Notes: generated from the sequence alone by a model not told the origin. A stretch of DNA of 64,000 nt from Bacillus mojavensis RO-H-1 = KCTC 3706 (GCF_000245335.1 NZ_JH600294.1:186001-250000), one strand, 5' to 3'. Shown: positions 19,040 to 29,359, counted from the first letter of the stretch. Program-made: numbers and translations.

Positions 19040-20083
19040 GTGGCTTTGAAACGATTTTCTTTATTATTTGCCATGTTAAGTTTATTATTGCTTCTCTTGC
19101 CTGAAAAAGCTTTAGGCGCCGTCGATTTTCCGAATACTTCGACGAATGGCATCTTAGGGTTTGCCGGTAATGCAAAAAATGAAAAAGGAGTCTCTAAAGC
19201 GAGCACAACCGGCGGAAAAAACGGTCAGATCGTCTATATCCAAAGTCTAAGTGATTTAAAAACCCATCTGAGCGGGTCAACACCTAAAATTTTAGTGCTT
19301 CAAAATGATCTAACCGCTTCTTCAAAAACAACGGTAACCATTGGTTCAAATAAAACACTGGTCGGTTCTTACGCTAAGAAAACGCTGAAAAATATTTATT
19401 TAACAACATCATCTTCATCTGGAAACGTCATCTTTCAAAATCTGACCTTTGAACACAGCCCGCAGATTAACGGAAATAACGATATTCAGCTTTATCTAGA
19501 TTCAGGCTTCAACTATTGGATCGACCATGTGACATTTTCAGGACACAACTATAGTGCTGGCGGAAGTGACCTGGACAAGCTGTTGTATATCGGTAAATCA
19601 GCTGATTATATCACCATCAGCAACTCAAAATTCGCAAATCATAAGTACGGTTTGATTTTAGGATATCCTGATGATTCCCAGCACCAATATGACGGCTATC
19701 CGCACATGACCATCGCCAACAACTATTTTGAGAATTTGTATGTAAGAGGCCCTGGGCTGATGAGGTATGGCTACTTTCATGTCAAAAACAATTACAGCAA
19801 CAATTTTAACCAAGCGATTACCATCGCGACAAAGGCAAAAATATACTCTGAATACAATTATTTTGGAAAAGGCAGCGAAAAAGGAGGAATCCTTGATGAC
19901 AAGGGCACCGGCTACTTTAAGGATACAGGAAGCTATCCGTCCTTGAACAGGCAATCCTCTCCGTTGACAACGTGGAATCCAGGCTTCAATTACAGCTACC
20001 GGGTTCAAACTCCGCAGTACACAAAAGAATTTGTCACAAAATATGCCGGATCACAAAGTACAACACTGGTTTTTGGCTATTGA
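19040..20083 (+). CDS. pelB: secreted pectate lyase PelB
   Basis: Family 1 polysaccharide lyase cleaving pectate by beta-elimination; extracellular parallel beta-helix. A signal peptide ([12 protein letters not shown]) is followed by the calcium-site region [10 protein letters not shown] and [12 protein letters not shown], and the conserved [26 protein letters not shown]. About 345 residues, nearly identical in layout to B. subtilis PelB. GTG at 19040 lies six bases from GAAAGGA; a TTG at 19046 would give the 345-residue form. A strong terminator follows. Confidence 0.94.
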   Translation: MALKRFSLLFAMLSLLLLLLPEKALGAVDFPNTSTNGILGFAGNAKNEKGVSKASTTGGKNGQIVYIQSLSDLKTHLSGSTPKILVLQNDLTASSKTTVTIGSNKTLVGSYAKKTLKNIYLTTSSSSGNVIFQNLTFEHSPQINGNNDIQLYLDSGFNYWIDHVTFSGHNYSAGGSDLDKLLYIGKSADYITISNSKFANHKYGLILGYPDDSQHQYDGYPHMTIANNYFENLYVRGPGLMRYGYFHVKNNYSNNFNQAITIATKAKIYSEYNYFGKGSEKGGILDDKGTGYFKDTGSYPSLNRQSSPLTTWNPGFNYSYRVQTPQYTKEFVTKYAGSQSTTLVFGY

Positions 20084-20086
20084 CAT

Positions 20087-20124
20087 AAAGAGGGGCTTGC
20101 GTAAAATGTCAAGCCCCTCTTTTA
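20087..20124 (+). terminator. terminator of pelB
   Basis: AAAGAGGGGCTTG / CAAGCCCCTCTTTT stem directly after the stop codon. Confidence 0.92.
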
Positions 20125-20328
20125 TGGCTATGTATTGTGTGTCTTGCTTGTGTCTAAAACTCACACATGCGCCATAATGTTGCTTGTTTCCTGAACAAGT
20201 TAAACATGCTCTCACGCACCAAATATTTTTTCACCAAAATGTCCATTCAATTTTCTTACATGAATACATGGACCTCTCAATTGCTTTTCTCATTATACAA
20301 CAGGAGTCATTATTGATTCATCTCGAAC

Positions 20329-20362
20329 AAAAAGAATCCATTTCCAAAATGGATTCTTTTAT
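20329..20362 (-). terminator. terminator of the SDR gene
   Basis: AAAAGAATCCATTT / AAATGGATTCTTTT perfect stem, T-rich on the minus strand, just after the gene ending at 20370. The 20125-20328 interval shows nothing coding. Confidence 0.88.
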
Positions 20363-20369
20363 AATTCTA

Positions 20370-21143
20370 TCATCTATAAACCAGGCCGCCATCAGTTAAA
20401 ATAGCTTGACCGGTAATGTAATCTGCATCATCTGAAGCTAGAAATGAGACTAAATTGGCCACATCTTCAGGTGTTTGATATCTTTTGAGAGCAATGTCTG
20501 AAGAGAATTTTTCAAATGCTTCTCCTGGTTTGAAATCATCGCTATGTTTAACCATTTCTTCATCAATGCGATCCCACATTTTTGTTTTTGCAACACCAGG
20601 ACAATATGCGTTTACTGTTATTTTATATGTGGCTAACTCTTTAGCAGCTGAATGAGTAAAAGATTTCACAGCATGCTTGGTCGCGGAATATGTTCCTAGC
20701 ATTTCAAATGATTCGTGCCCTGCTATACTGCATGCGTTAATGATTTTGCCTTTTGTTTCTTGCTTAATGAATTGGTCGGCAGCTGCTTGAGTGCCAAACA
20801 CAACGCCATTGACATTAACCTTGAACAATTGATTCAGTTGGTCTTCTGTTATTTCTAAAAATGGAGAAACTGCCTCAATGCCAGCATTGTTTACAAACAC
20901 ATCCAAACGACCAAATGTATCTGCCGCTGCTTTAACTAAATTGAATTGGTCATCACGCTTGGATACATCCCCTTTTACTCCGATAACATGAAAGCCATTT
21001 TCTTTGAAGTCTGAAACAGTTGCATGCAGCAGTTCCTCGTTAATGTCATGCAGAACGACACTAAAACCATCCTTGCACAACCTCTCTGCTATCCCTCTCC
21101 CTAAACCGCCTGCGGAACCAGTAACTATTGCTACCTTGGTCAT
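20370..21143 (-). CDS. short-chain dehydrogenase, acetoin(diacetyl) reductase type
   Basis: 257 residues with the cofactor motif [19 protein letters not shown], catalytic Ser in [18 protein letters not shown] and the C-terminal [13 protein letters not shown]. Length and the GHE-(S)-x-x-G-TYSATK region resemble meso-2,3-butanediol dehydrogenase/diacetyl reductase (BudC/ButA). It would interconvert acetoin and butanediol or diacetyl; other alcohols are possible. ATG follows AAAGGGGAATATTT. Confidence 0.82.
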   Translation of the reverse strand: MTKVAIVTGSAGGLGRGIAERLCKDGFSVVLHDINEELLHATVSDFKENGFHVIGVKGDVSKRDDQFNLVKAAADTFGRLDVFVNNAGIEAVSPFLEITEDQLNQLFKVNVNGVVFGTQAAADQFIKQETKGKIINACSIAGHESFEMLGTYSATKHAVKSFTHSAAKELATYKITVNAYCPGVAKTKMWDRIDEEMVKHSDDFKPGEAFEKFSSDIALKRYQTPEDVANLVSFLASDDADYITGQAILTDGGLVYR

Positions 21144-21680
21144 AAATATTCCCCTTTCGAAATGAGGTATAGTGGCGATATATTTATTTTAACAAATCAG
21201 TGTTTCTCCACACCGTTTAAACTGCTGTGTCTCAAAAGATAGCTAGTATTATATAGTTAATTCAAAAGTTGAAATCACTTCAGGATTGATCCATAATTCA
21301 GATTATCTATATGACGTGTGTAAACATGACAACACCATTGGTAACGATATGTACACCGAGCTCTTATCCGTTTTCTTTAGTCATCATGCGCTGTACTACA
21401 TTGTATTAGGAATACATTAAAGCGGTTCCCAAGAGCTATTATGTCATCGTTATGGTCATACTTCTCAATGTAGTTTCTCTTGCTTAACATACATACCATT
21501 GAATTTCGTATGGTGTAATGCCATTTTGGTCTTGATTCCAAAGAATGCGTGATGAAGTCGTTTTTTTAAATGATGAAGAGGAGCTCATCGACCTGGTTCA
21601 CTTTTTCATCATTCAAATGAGTTATCCCTATTCAATTCCTTTTTTTATTATCAGATTCTTAATGTTGGTTTTTATTATGT
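21144..21680. other. intergenic region without a clear gene
   Basis: AT-rich DNA of about 540 bases. A plus-strand open frame from 21545 (MRDEVVFLNDEEELIDL) and a minus-strand frame reading LWNQDQNGITPYEIQWYVC before a stop are weakly coding-like but lack ribosome-binding sites; probably debris of lost genes. Confidence 0.4.
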
Positions 21681-21713
21681 GGTGTAAAAGAGGAGAAAGA
21701 CCCCTCTTTTACA
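21681..21713. terminator. long perfect hairpin at the end of the Cys-rich gene
   Basis: GTGTAAAAGAGG / CCTCTTTTACAC stem, overlapping the last codon of the minus-strand small gene. Confidence 0.75.
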
Positions 21714-21879
21714 CTTGTATTTCTCCATAACATAATCTGTCACATAACTCATAGTTACCGCCAGTTTGATACATGCAACGTTGATAACATCGTTGTGGAT
21801 CATAAGAGATTGTTAGGTGTTGAGGCACATGATAGTTCAGATCGTAAGGCGAATACCAAACTGGATATTGTCTAAACAC
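21709..21879 (-). CDS. small cysteine-rich protein (56 residues)
   Basis: A short gene: GTG at 21879 behind GGAGGGTTTGAT, 56 codons, stop at 21709. The product is rich in Tyr, Gln and Pro, and four cysteines lie in two CxxxC pairs (CYQRC and CDRLC), with YPVWYSPYDLNYH near the start. Such composition is common among Bacillus spore-coat and crust proteins, but I do not recognise this one and no sporulation promoter was established. It stands alone, followed by a strong hairpin. Confidence 0.7.
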   Translation of the reverse strand: MFRQYPVWYSPYDLNYHVPQHLTISYDPQRCYQRCMYQTGGNYELCDRLCYGEIQV

Positions 21880-22097
21880 ATCAAACCCTCCATTCGTTCC
21901 TCTGGTTTTACTGTATTGTATTTTGCCTCACAGCCAAATGCGTTTGTCCATACGAAATTAGGCTTTTTTTAAAAGAACGCCCCTTTTTGAAAGCAATTAA
22001 ACACATTCCATTCTAGATAAAAGTCTTCTAATATTGTAATCTCAATCTCTTTCCTAATTATGTTAGAATAGATCAAAAAAGAAATCGTGGTGTATTT

Positions 22098-22691
22098 ATG
22101 CTTGACTCAACTTTTCTCTTGATATTCATGTTTGTACTTTATATTTGTTTTATTCTTTATAGAATTATGAAGCGATTTATATATAAGAAAGAACGAATGG
22201 CCATTTATAAGCACCTTGTTATTTTTTGTTTAATTGTTTACTTCTTTGAACTGATAAGTGTTACTATATTTCCTTTACCTATAGATAGCGATTTAATTGC
22301 GAACTTGAGGAACGATTCCTATCATCCATTTTTGTATGGAAATAACTTTATCCCGTTTTGCTTCGTTGTAGATATTTATCATCTGGGCTTGCAGTTTTAT
22401 GTGATAAGATCTCTTGGTGGAAATCTAATTTTACTGCTGCCAGTTGGCTTATTGTTCCCTCTTTTATTTGACAAGTTAAGGAACCTAAAACGAATTTTAT
22501 TAACTGGTTTTTTTATCTCATTGTTTATAGAACTAACGCAACTTTCGATTTCTATGTATTTAGGAAATTCTTATAGAAGTTTTGACGTTGATGATTTAAT
22601 CCTTAATACGTCAGGTGCTGCACTAGGATACGGGCTGTTTTGTATTCTTCCGTCGTTATATAAAAAATTCCAATTCTTTCATAAACATTGA
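22098..22691 (+). CDS. VanZ-like membrane protein
   Basis: 197 residues, five or six transmembrane helices, with the VanZ-family features: VTIFPLP near residue 57, NNFIPFCF, the loop GNLILLLPVGLLFPLLF, and IELTQLSISMYLGNSYRSFDVDDLILNTSGAALGY split across the last helices (Glu/Gln, Arg, Asp-Asp and Asn conserved). VanZ relatives give low-level teicoplanin resistance, but most are uncharacterised. The ribosome-binding site is weak (GTGGTG), and the gene is AT-rich, suggesting acquisition. Confidence 0.82.
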   Translation: MLDSTFLLIFMFVLYICFILYRIMKRFIYKKERMAIYKHLVIFCLIVYFFELISVTIFPLPIDSDLIANLRNDSYHPFLYGNNFIPFCFVVDIYHLGLQFYVIRSLGGNLILLLPVGLLFPLLFDKLRNLKRILLTGFFISLFIELTQLSISMYLGNSYRSFDVDDLILNTSGAALGYGLFCILPSLYKKFQFFHKH

Positions 22692-22862
22692 ATCACTTTC
22701 TGATGAAGACATGTAGCTCCCTCAAGCACACAATATGATCGAAAAGGTGTCAATTAATTGTTCAATCAAAAACCATCACTAGCACGAGAAATGATGTTTA
22801 TTGGAAGATCGCAAGTAAAAGGATATAATTAACATAACTAATCATTTTAAGGTGATACGAAA

Positions 22863-23408
22863 ATGGACAGTATAATGAAATCTCATTTTGAACATTTAGA
22901 AGCAAAGGACAAAAGCCTGCAATTAGAAGCCTTTCAGCATATTATTAACGCCACAAAAGAGAAAGTAGACTGGGCTTATGAAGTGTGGGACCAATTAATA
23001 GGATGGCTGACCGATCCGGATAACCACAGGCGAGCGAGAGCAGCACAGTTTCTTGCTGGTTTAGCAATCAGTGATCCGGATAAACGGATGCTGCGCGACT
23101 TTCCAGCATTATGGGAAGTGACCAAGGATTCAAAATTTGTAACTGCTCGGCATAGTTTACAATCAATTTGGAAGGTTGGCTTAGCCGGGCCAAAACAAAA
23201 AGAAATGGTGCTTACTCATATTATTGATCGCTTTAAAAATGGCATAAACGAGAAACATCATACATTGATTCGCTACGATATGATTGTAGGATTAAAAAAA
23301 TTATACGATGAAGATAAAGATCAGTACATTAGGGAAGTAGCAATGGAATTGATTGAGCTCGAGAAAGATAGCAAATATCGAAAGAAATATTTGTCAGCCT
23401 GGAAATAA
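22863..23408 (+). CDS. HEAT-repeat-like hypothetical protein
   Basis: 181 residues, all helical, with a recurring pattern of helix pairs (LQLEAFQHIINATKEKV, HRRARAAQFLAGLAIS, HTLIRYDMIVGLKKLYDE) that looks like HEAT/ARM repeats. No catalytic motif is visible. The protein is likely to be a cytosolic scaffold or DNA-binding helical repeat. ATG follows AAGGTGATACGAAA, and a terminator stands right after the gene, so it is monocistronic. Confidence 0.7.
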   Translation: MDSIMKSHFEHLEAKDKSLQLEAFQHIINATKEKVDWAYEVWDQLIGWLTDPDNHRRARAAQFLAGLAISDPDKRMLRDFPALWEVTKDSKFVTARHSLQSIWKVGLAGPKQKEMVLTHIIDRFKNGINEKHHTLIRYDMIVGLKKLYDEDKDQYIREVAMELIELEKDSKYRKKYLSAWK

Positions 23409-23436
23409 CCCTTTTATGCAATGTTCTGCAAACGTT

Positions 23437-23474
23437 AAAACAGCACTACGTCTTCGTGTGAGTGCTGTTTTTTA
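23437..23474 (+). terminator. terminator after the HEAT-like gene
   Basis: AACAGCACT / AGTGCTGTT stem followed by TTTTT. Confidence 0.88.
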
Positions 23475-23558
23475 TGCTATATTTATTCCTCTTCAAATTG
23501 TTATATATGGTTTGGAGAGCTTTTTATGAAAATGATCATACGTGGGGGATGCCAACTG

Positions 23559-23915
23559 TTATAACCTTTTAAATTTTTTAATTGTTGCTTTTGGAGGTTC
23601 AGATTCTTTAAGAGTGTTGAACCACACCTTCATTTTTTTACCTGTCACAAGGTCTTCTTTGTTCTCAATTTGACTTAATCCCAATATCACAACATGACTT
23701 TTATATTTTTTTATTAGTCTATCTTGAGAAAATTGAAAGTCTTCTTTATCAGGAGTATGTTTGCCCTCAAGAAATAGGGCTGACTTTTCATCCTTAATAA
23801 GGATAAAACCAACAAGGTTCTGCATCTTTGGCGTTTTTATTTTATTTTCTTCCTTATCATTGCAGCCTGAAATAAAAGCAAAGAACGCTAAGACCAGTAT
23901 CGCGATTTTATGCAT
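23559..23915 (-). CDS. DUF3221-type lipoprotein
   Basis: 118 residues with a lipoprotein signal peptide (ILVLAFFAFISGC, lipobox ISG-C) followed by a small domain: GFILIKDEKSALFLEG and HVVILGLSQIENKEDLVTGKKMKVWF, the DUF3221 pattern seen in B. subtilis YobA. Membrane-anchored, outward-facing; function unknown. It begins at an ATG after an AGGGAGAGAAAA ribosome-binding site. Confidence 0.75.
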   Translation of the reverse strand: MHKIAILVLAFFAFISGCNDKEENKIKTPKMQNLVGFILIKDEKSALFLEGKHTPDKEDFQFSQDRLIKKYKSHVVILGLSQIENKEDLVTGKKMKVWFNTLKESEPPKATIKKFKRL

Positions 23916-24093
23916 TTTTCTCTCCCTTTTTGGTGTATATCTTTATAATAACTTTACACAAAAGTGTTGCACCCCGTAACGACAGGACAAATTTATAGAT
24001 TTGCAGAACAGATGTACACGGTAAACTCCCTTCAATTCAGCTTTACCTACCCGTTACACATTACTCCCTAGTGCCGGCACACAAAAAACAATT

Positions 24094-24122
24094 GAATATT
24101 TAGTACATGGTACAATAAGATA
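24094..24122 (-). promoter_or_regulatory. additional Ter-like site, minus orientation
   Basis: On the minus strand the core reads CCATGTACTAAATATTC, one base from the consensus core CTATGTACYAAATNTTC, with a partial match (about three mismatches overall) to the rest of the Ter sequence. It has the same orientation as the site at 2382. Confidence 0.6.
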
Positions 24123-24228
24123 AATTAACTATTTAGTTGACCAATAGACTCATTTACTGACATCGCATTGTGCCATTTGCGAAAAACTTGTAAACTTTTT
24201 GGGTAGCCATAAAATAAGGAGCGATTTT

Positions 24229-24585
24229 TTGTCTAAAAACTTAGCATTTTTTCTTTTCATCTTATGTGTCATCATTGAGAAAGTCACGAAAAACATTGAT
24301 GTAATAAGCACTGCAGCATCCTTTTGCTCTTTCGTTCTCGTTTTCATTTATTTTAAAGATGAGTTTAAAAAGCTAAAAACAAAAGCACGGATCATTCTGT
24401 TTTCATGCTTTTTAGTATTAACAGGAATCGTAGCTTTTATCATTTTAGAAGGACAGGTATTCATTAAAAACCACGATTTCTTTAACGGCTGGGAGATCAC
24501 AGCAGTGATTATTTTGTTTGCAGTCCCTTTGATATCTGGTACTGTTTGCTTTAGATTGCTTTACGAGCATTTAAAAGAAATGTAA
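24229..24585 (+). CDS. small membrane protein, TTG start
   Basis: 118 residues with four predicted transmembrane helices in two pairs (LAFFLFILCVIIEKV, VISTAASFCSFVLVFIYF, IILFSCFLVLTGIVAFIIL, ITAVIILFAVPLISGTVCF). The start is a TTG at 24229, seven bases after AAGGAG; an upstream TTG at 24199 has no ribosome-binding site. Not recognised. It stands alone between the DUF3221 lipoprotein (convergent side) and a minus-strand secreted protein. Confidence 0.7.
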   Translation: MSKNLAFFLFILCVIIEKVTKNIDVISTAASFCSFVLVFIYFKDEFKKLKTKARIILFSCFLVLTGIVAFIILEGQVFIKNHDFFNGWEITAVIILFAVPLISGTVCFRLLYEHLKEM

Positions 24586-24738
24586 GCATCTTATGTACAG
24601 GGAAGGAGCCAAACTTGCATGTTTTTATTTTACTTGGATAAAAACATGCCTTTATCCTGACATGTACTTATCAATCAGATGTTTTTGAAAGCAGACCTAT
24701 ATGTTGGACGTTTCATCCCTAAACTCGCCATTGCAGAT

Positions 24739-25218
24739 TTATCTTTTATACCATGGTTTCTCTTGTAATCTCATTTGATCTGTATGTTTCTCCTTTCCAG
24801 TCTTCCACTCCACCTTAACAACTACATCATGTCCGATTACTTCATCTTCAGGCATAAAATCAAACGTAGCAATGTGGTCTTCCATTTGTCCTCCGCCCGG
24901 CATTTCTCCACCTGTGTACTCTGATAAATCATAATTCTCTCTGTCATCATACTTTTTACCATCTATGTACAATGTGATTTTTTCAACAATGGTTCTTTTC
25001 GCTTCTTTCTTATTCCCCTGCCAATACAAATTCAAGAAGTAATTAGGCCCAATCGAAGTTTTATCTGATTTTTCAATGGTAGAAACCCACAATCCGTTCC
25101 TGCTGCTTCCCTCATATTTCACTTTGTCTCCTGCTATCATGGCAAAGAACGTTACTAAACAAATCAATAATGGAACTGTAATGATTAGTATTATTTTGAT
25201 TTTATTCTTGCTTGTCAT
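24739..25218 (-). CDS. membrane-anchored extracellular hypothetical protein
   Basis: 159 residues: an N-terminal transmembrane anchor (IILIITVPLLICLVTFFAMIAG) and an outward beta-rich domain with WVSTIEKSDKTSIGPNYFLNLYWQG, TLYIDGKKYD and HDVVVKVEWKTGKEKHTDQMRL. The domain resembles small immunoglobulin-like domains but I cannot name a family. The start at 25218 follows GCGAGGGAAAAC. No lipobox. A hairpin (GAGCTGCTTTTCAAGCAGC) lies upstream near 25290. Confidence 0.65.
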   Translation of the reverse strand: MTSKNKIKIILIITVPLLICLVTFFAMIAGDKVKYEGSSRNGLWVSTIEKSDKTSIGPNYFLNLYWQGNKKEAKRTIVEKITLYIDGKKYDDRENYDLSEYTGGEMPGGGQMEDHIATFDFMPEDEVIGHDVVVKVEWKTGKEKHTDQMRLQEKPWYKR

Positions 25219-25514
25219 GTTTTCCCTCGCTTTCTTCATTTTAATTAGTAGAATAAATGATCAAAATGTTACTTGAAAATGAATATAAAAAGAGCTGCTT
25301 TTCAAGCAGCCCAATAATTATCTTTTCAATTTTGCAGCTATATTAGACTTTCTTGGTGGTTCTCAGCAAATGTGATTCGCGCAGCGCATCTATATCTGCC
25401 TTAAGACTGATTAGGTGTTGATTATCTGCGTAATAGCCCAAATGGAAACAACATTCAAACAGCTTTAATACTCAAGCTCCTAAGTAGGTCACTATATTGT
25501 CTAATTAACCTCTT

Positions 25515-25994
25515 CTAACTGAATGTAAAGGTTTGTTTTAATTGGCGTCCTTCTTTTCCTTTTTGTGTCCAAATAATAACAACCTCTAATTCAGATGCCT
25601 TTTCAGCCACCATAAAATGTGTAAACTTCAGCGGGGTACCATCGTTTAAACTTTCGGCTAAGCTTATTAAATCCTCCTTCTGTCTCACACAATTTTCGTT
25701 GGGACAGCCAAAAAGTGAAAACCTCGTGGTTGAATCAGGATCATTTCTATACAATTGTACATCCACTGTAGCTGCGGCTTCCCCTATGTTTTTGATGTCC
25801 ATTGAATAGACGTGATATTCCCCCTTTTTTGGACTCGCTAATTCCTTTGCATTTTTTGCTTCGGTTATCTCGACTGACCATTGCTCTGTTTTTTGTTTAA
25901 TTGGCAACTCTGTAAATGTCAGGGCTTGAGTCTTTGTTTGAACAAAAATCAATGCAAATATTAAAACACATAAGGAAAGTAAGTGCTTCTTCAC
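25515..25994 (-). CDS. secreted hypothetical protein
   Basis: 159 residues with a clear Sec signal peptide (LLSLCVLIFALIFVQTKTQA-L) and a small beta-sandwich-like domain: WSVEITEAKNAKELASPKKGEYHVYSMDIKNIGEAAATVDVQLYRNDP, similar to extracellular DUF4352-type domains. Two cysteines (CPNENC) probably form a disulfide. Not recognised beyond that. ATG follows AAGGAGATACGAAGTGAAG closely. Confidence 0.65.
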   Translation of the reverse strand: MKKHLLSLCVLIFALIFVQTKTQALTFTELPIKQKTEQWSVEITEAKNAKELASPKKGEYHVYSMDIKNIGEAAATVDVQLYRNDPDSTTRFSLFGCPNENCVRQKEDLISLAESLNDGTPLKFTHFMVAEKASELEVVIIWTQKGKEGRQLKQTFTFS

Positions 25995-26286
25995 TTCGTA
26001 TCTCCTTCTTTCTTTTTCATTAGCTTACCCAATATAAGTTTCCGGTATCTTTAATTTTGAACGCATAATAAAAAGCCCTCCCTTATGCTTCGAATAATTT
26101 CAGGCAATCAGCTGAACATGTTCTATTTCTATTATGTTATGGTTTTGAAACCTTTTTGTGATATTTGAATATTGATCAAGAGCTTGTACGTGTTAAGATC
26201 AATTACATTCACAATAAATAGCGATATCAGTATAATGAATGTTGATTGATTGACTTAGAAACAGAACATAAATTCTAGAAGGTGAA

Positions 26287-26904
26287 ATGGAATTGAAGAA
26301 AGCAATGTTAGGCTTTAGTCTATTAGCTTTGAGTTTTTCGTTGGCAGCCTGCGGATTAAATGATACTGCTGAAAAAAGCAATTCAGATCTTAAACAGCCA
26401 GTTGCCAAGAATTCTCAACCTGAAGCAAAAAAAGGCTTGGTGGATGCTGTGTTAGAAAGGCCTGTTGACGGAGATACGATCAAAGTCAGCTATAACGGCA
26501 ATATTGACACAGTTCGCTACTTGCTCATTGATACTCCAGAGACTAAAAAGCCAAATTCATGTGTTCAGCCATATGGCGAGGATGCATCTAAACGAAACAA
26601 AGAATTGGTTAGTGGCAGCAAGCTGCAATTAGAATTTGATAAAGGAGAGCGCAGAGATAAATTCGGAAGGCTGTTAGCTTACGTTTATGTCGATGGCAAG
26701 TCTGTTCAAGAAACACTGTTAAAAGAAGGATTAGCCAGAGTAGCATATGTTTATGAGCCAAATACGAAATACATAGACCAGTTTAGAAAAGATGAACAGG
26801 AGGCACAAACGAAAAAACGTTCTATTTGGAGTAAAAACGGTTATGTGAATGCCAGAGGATTTAAAGGCTGTGTTAAGCAGCACTCCACTGAAAAACACAA
26901 GTGA
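26287..26904 (+). CDS. thermonuclease-family lipoprotein (YncB-like)
   Basis: Extracellular staphylococcal-nuclease-like enzyme cleaving DNA/RNA with calcium. A lipoprotein signal (LSFSLAAC) and a low-complexity spacer precede the SNase domain: RPVDGDTIKV, the catalytic VRYLLIDTPETKKP, GERRDKFGRLLAYVYVDG and EGLARVAYVY. It closely resembles B. subtilis YncB, though that gene lies elsewhere in strain 168. The C-terminal tail ends in GCVKQHSTEKHK. The start is ATG 26287 or, by spacing from AAGGTGAA, TTG 26293. Confidence 0.9.
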   Translation: MELKKAMLGFSLLALSFSLAACGLNDTAEKSNSDLKQPVAKNSQPEAKKGLVDAVLERPVDGDTIKVSYNGNIDTVRYLLIDTPETKKPNSCVQPYGEDASKRNKELVSGSKLQLEFDKGERRDKFGRLLAYVYVDGKSVQETLLKEGLARVAYVYEPNTKYIDQFRKDEQEAQTKKRSIWSKNGYVNARGFKGCVKQHSTEKHK

Positions 26905-26983
26905 AAAAAGGATATAGTTCGTGATAGACACCCTTTTGAATGAATATAATGCAATAAATCAAAAAAGAGGGTGCCTCACATAA

Positions 26984-28423
26984 ATGAATGCTCCACTAAA
27001 GAACGAAGACATGATTGCGATTATTAGAAATGGTCTTAACTCATCACAATACCCAAAGCACATTATTATCGTTGGCGCCGGGTTGGCTGGGCTTGTTTCT
27101 GCATCTTTACTGAAGAACGCAGGACATAATGTGACGATTCTGGAAGCGAGTGATAGAGTCGGGGGCAGAGTTTGCACGTTGCGATCTCCCTTCAGTGCCG
27201 GGCTGTATTTCAATGTTGGACCAATGCGCATTCCGGAGATCCATACTCTAACCTGGGAATATATAAAAAAATTCAGCCTGCCAACAAATGTATTTTTGAA
27301 CAGAACTCCAATGGACATCATTTACGCCAATGGCATTCAAACACGTCTTCATCATTTTGAAAGCAATCCGGGTATCTTAAGATACCCAGTTGCAGAAATT
27401 GAACAAGGAAAAACGGCCGAAGAGCTGATGCTTTCTGTATTGCAGCCTATCCTCAATTTTATTTCTGTAGATCCAGCGAGAAATTGGCGGGTTGTTGAAG
27501 CACAGTACAGGAACCATTCGTTAGCCTCTTACTTGAATACTTATTTTTCAAACGGTGCAATCGATATGATCGGCGTACTGTTGGATATGGAAGCATATAT
27601 GGGTATGTCCCTTGTTGAAGTGTTACGGGAATCCATCTTCTATACGTCGCCAACTCGCTTCTATGAAATAACAGGCGGCATGGACCGGCTTCCTCAAGCA
27701 TTTCTTCCCCAATTAAAAGAACATATTGTCTTCCATCATAAAATGGTGAAAATAACTCAAAATCAAAACAATGTTACGATCAACTGCATTCATCAACAGA
27801 CAGCAAACCATTTGGAAGTGACAGGCGATCTCGCTATCATAACCATCCCATTTTCAACATTGCGTTTTGTCCAAGTCGAACCATATGATTCATTTTCTTA
27901 TTATAAACGGCGGGCCATTCGTGAACTCAACTATATTGCCGCAACAAAAATCGGAATAGAGTTTAAGAGCCGTTTTTGGGAAAAAGCTGGGCAGCGCGGC
28001 GGCAAATCGATCACTGATCTTCCGATAAGATTTTCATATTATCCCAGCATTGACATTGGCTTGAATGGTCATGCTGTTATTGTAGCGAGTTACACATGGG
28101 CGGATGAGGCGCTGATATGGGACAGTCTTTCAGAGGGAGAGCGCCTCCGCTATACTTTAATGAATTTATCAGAAATATATGGTGATATAGTGTGGTCAGA
28201 ATTTGTGACCGGCGCTTCTTTTAGCTGGACCCTCAACCCTTATTCAGCTGGAGGGTTCACAGCTTTTGAACCAGGACAGGAATTACAGCTGTATCCATAT
28301 ATCCCTACTCCTGAAGGGAAAATACATTTCGCTGGAGAACATGCCTCACTTACTCATGGATGGATGCAAGGAGCGATTGAATCCGGAATACGAACGGCGT
28401 ATGAAGTGAATCGTATCACTTAA
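26984..28423 (+). CDS. yobN: flavin-containing amine/L-amino acid oxidase
   Basis: 479 residues. FAD-binding GXGXXG motif in [22 protein letters not shown], followed by [15 protein letters not shown] (second FAD contact) and the C-terminal [24 protein letters not shown], the amine-oxidase signature. It would oxidatively deaminate amines or L-amino acids, releasing peroxide. Resembles YobN of B. subtilis in length and motifs. No signal peptide. The start follows AGAGGGTGCCTCACATAA. A terminator lies about 125 bases downstream. Confidence 0.88.
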   Translation: MNAPLKNEDMIAIIRNGLNSSQYPKHIIIVGAGLAGLVSASLLKNAGHNVTILEASDRVGGRVCTLRSPFSAGLYFNVGPMRIPEIHTLTWEYIKKFSLPTNVFLNRTPMDIIYANGIQTRLHHFESNPGILRYPVAEIEQGKTAEELMLSVLQPILNFISVDPARNWRVVEAQYRNHSLASYLNTYFSNGAIDMIGVLLDMEAYMGMSLVEVLRESIFYTSPTRFYEITGGMDRLPQAFLPQLKEHIVFHHKMVKITQNQNNVTINCIHQQTANHLEVTGDLAIITIPFSTLRFVQVEPYDSFSYYKRRAIRELNYIAATKIGIEFKSRFWEKAGQRGGKSITDLPIRFSYYPSIDIGLNGHAVIVASYTWADEALIWDSLSEGERLRYTLMNLSEIYGDIVWSEFVTGASFSWTLNPYSAGGFTAFEPGQELQLYPYIPTPEGKIHFAGEHASLTHGWMQGAIESGIRTAYEVNRIT

Positions 28424-28548
28424 ATCCTCCGTTTTTATATCCCTTTTAGCGACTCCTTTAGATAGATTTGATATTGCTTTTTCATGACGGACATTGATGT
28501 TGTTGAATACTAGAGAAACAACAATTAGGATAGTATAGCTAATTTTAA

Positions 28549-28581
28549 AAAACCCTTCACATGACTGTGAGGGGTTTTTTG
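28549..28581 (+). terminator. terminator downstream of yobN
   Basis: AACCCTTCACA / TGTGAGGGGTT stem followed by TTTT. Confidence 0.88.
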
Positions 28582-28663
28582 TGCGTAGACAATACTTCCG
28601 ATTTGATCGTAAATCAAGAGTTTGAACGGTTACCAAATCAGGATTTGAATCAAAAAGGATGAT

Positions 28664-29359
28664 TTATTGCTTACCGCCAATAGTCAGTACATTAGTAGTT
28701 ACATTAGCACTGCCATTACTTTGATATCCCTCTACCGTAAGCGCGGTTTCATACATTTTACCCATTGGCATTCCTAAGCTTTCCCACTTCTTGAAGTGTT
28801 CGCTGACAGATACGGTTCCGCTCGTGCGTTTTGTCTGTCGGACACTCCAATATTGTTTAAAAGTCGCGATGCCTATAATGGAGGGTTGGTTGATTCGGGT
28901 GGTCTCATAAATGTCATATGTCCCTCCATCAACAGTAAAAGTACCCTTTGGTATTCCGGTCGGTCTATAGGTGCCCCAATTATCGACGATATAATATTCT
29001 ACGAGTGGATCTTTCGTCCATCCATAAACACATAGATAAGAATTCCCTCCCGGATTGAAGGTTGCGTTGTAACGAATTGATATGTTTCCAAGTTGTGAGT
29101 GAGTCTTGGTTGTATCGAATTTCTTGCCTTTTCTAAATAAAGCATTCCCAATGTTACTCCACTGGGCACTAAACGCGCCGCCGCTATTGAGCGTCATACT
29201 GGTGTTCCCATAATCCTTCCACAATTCATAGTCATAGCCATCTTGGGAGCCAGTTTGATTTGAGGTGATTGTAGTTGCCGCCTGTGCGGACCATGCAGGT
29301 AGTGTCAGCACTAGACTAAATAAAACCGCTAAAAAAAACTTCATTCTTTTTTGTTTCAT
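28664..29359 (-). CDS. secreted GH11 endo-xylanase (B. pumilus-like)
   Basis: 231 residues. A signal peptide ending WSAQA-A precedes a GH11 beta-jelly roll. The catalytic glutamates are in [12 protein letters not shown] (nucleophile) and [10 protein letters not shown] (acid/base); [28 protein letters not shown] and [10 protein letters not shown] are further hallmarks. It is closer to B. pumilus-type alkaline xylanases ([20 protein letters not shown]) than to B. subtilis XynA, which is also present at 42956. ATG follows CAGGAGGTATACCAA. Located directly beside xylB, with a cre about 190 bases upstream, so probably glucose-repressed. Confidence 0.95.
   Translation of the reverse strand: MKQKRMKFFLAVLFSLVLTLPAWSAQAATTITSNQTGSQDGYDYELWKDYGNTSMTLNSGGAFSAQWSNIGNALFRKGKKFDTTKTHSQLGNISIRYNATFNPGGNSYLCVYGWTKDPLVEYYIVDNWGTYRPTGIPKGTFTVDGGTYDIYETTRINQPSIIGIATFKQYWSVRQTKRTSGTVSVSEHFKKWESLGMPMGKMYETALTVEGYQSNGSANVTTNVLTIGGKQ

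Noticed and set aside
20184-20399. Plus-strand frame after pelB
   Set aside because: Runs through the terminator and into the SDR gene on the other strand; no ribosome-binding site.
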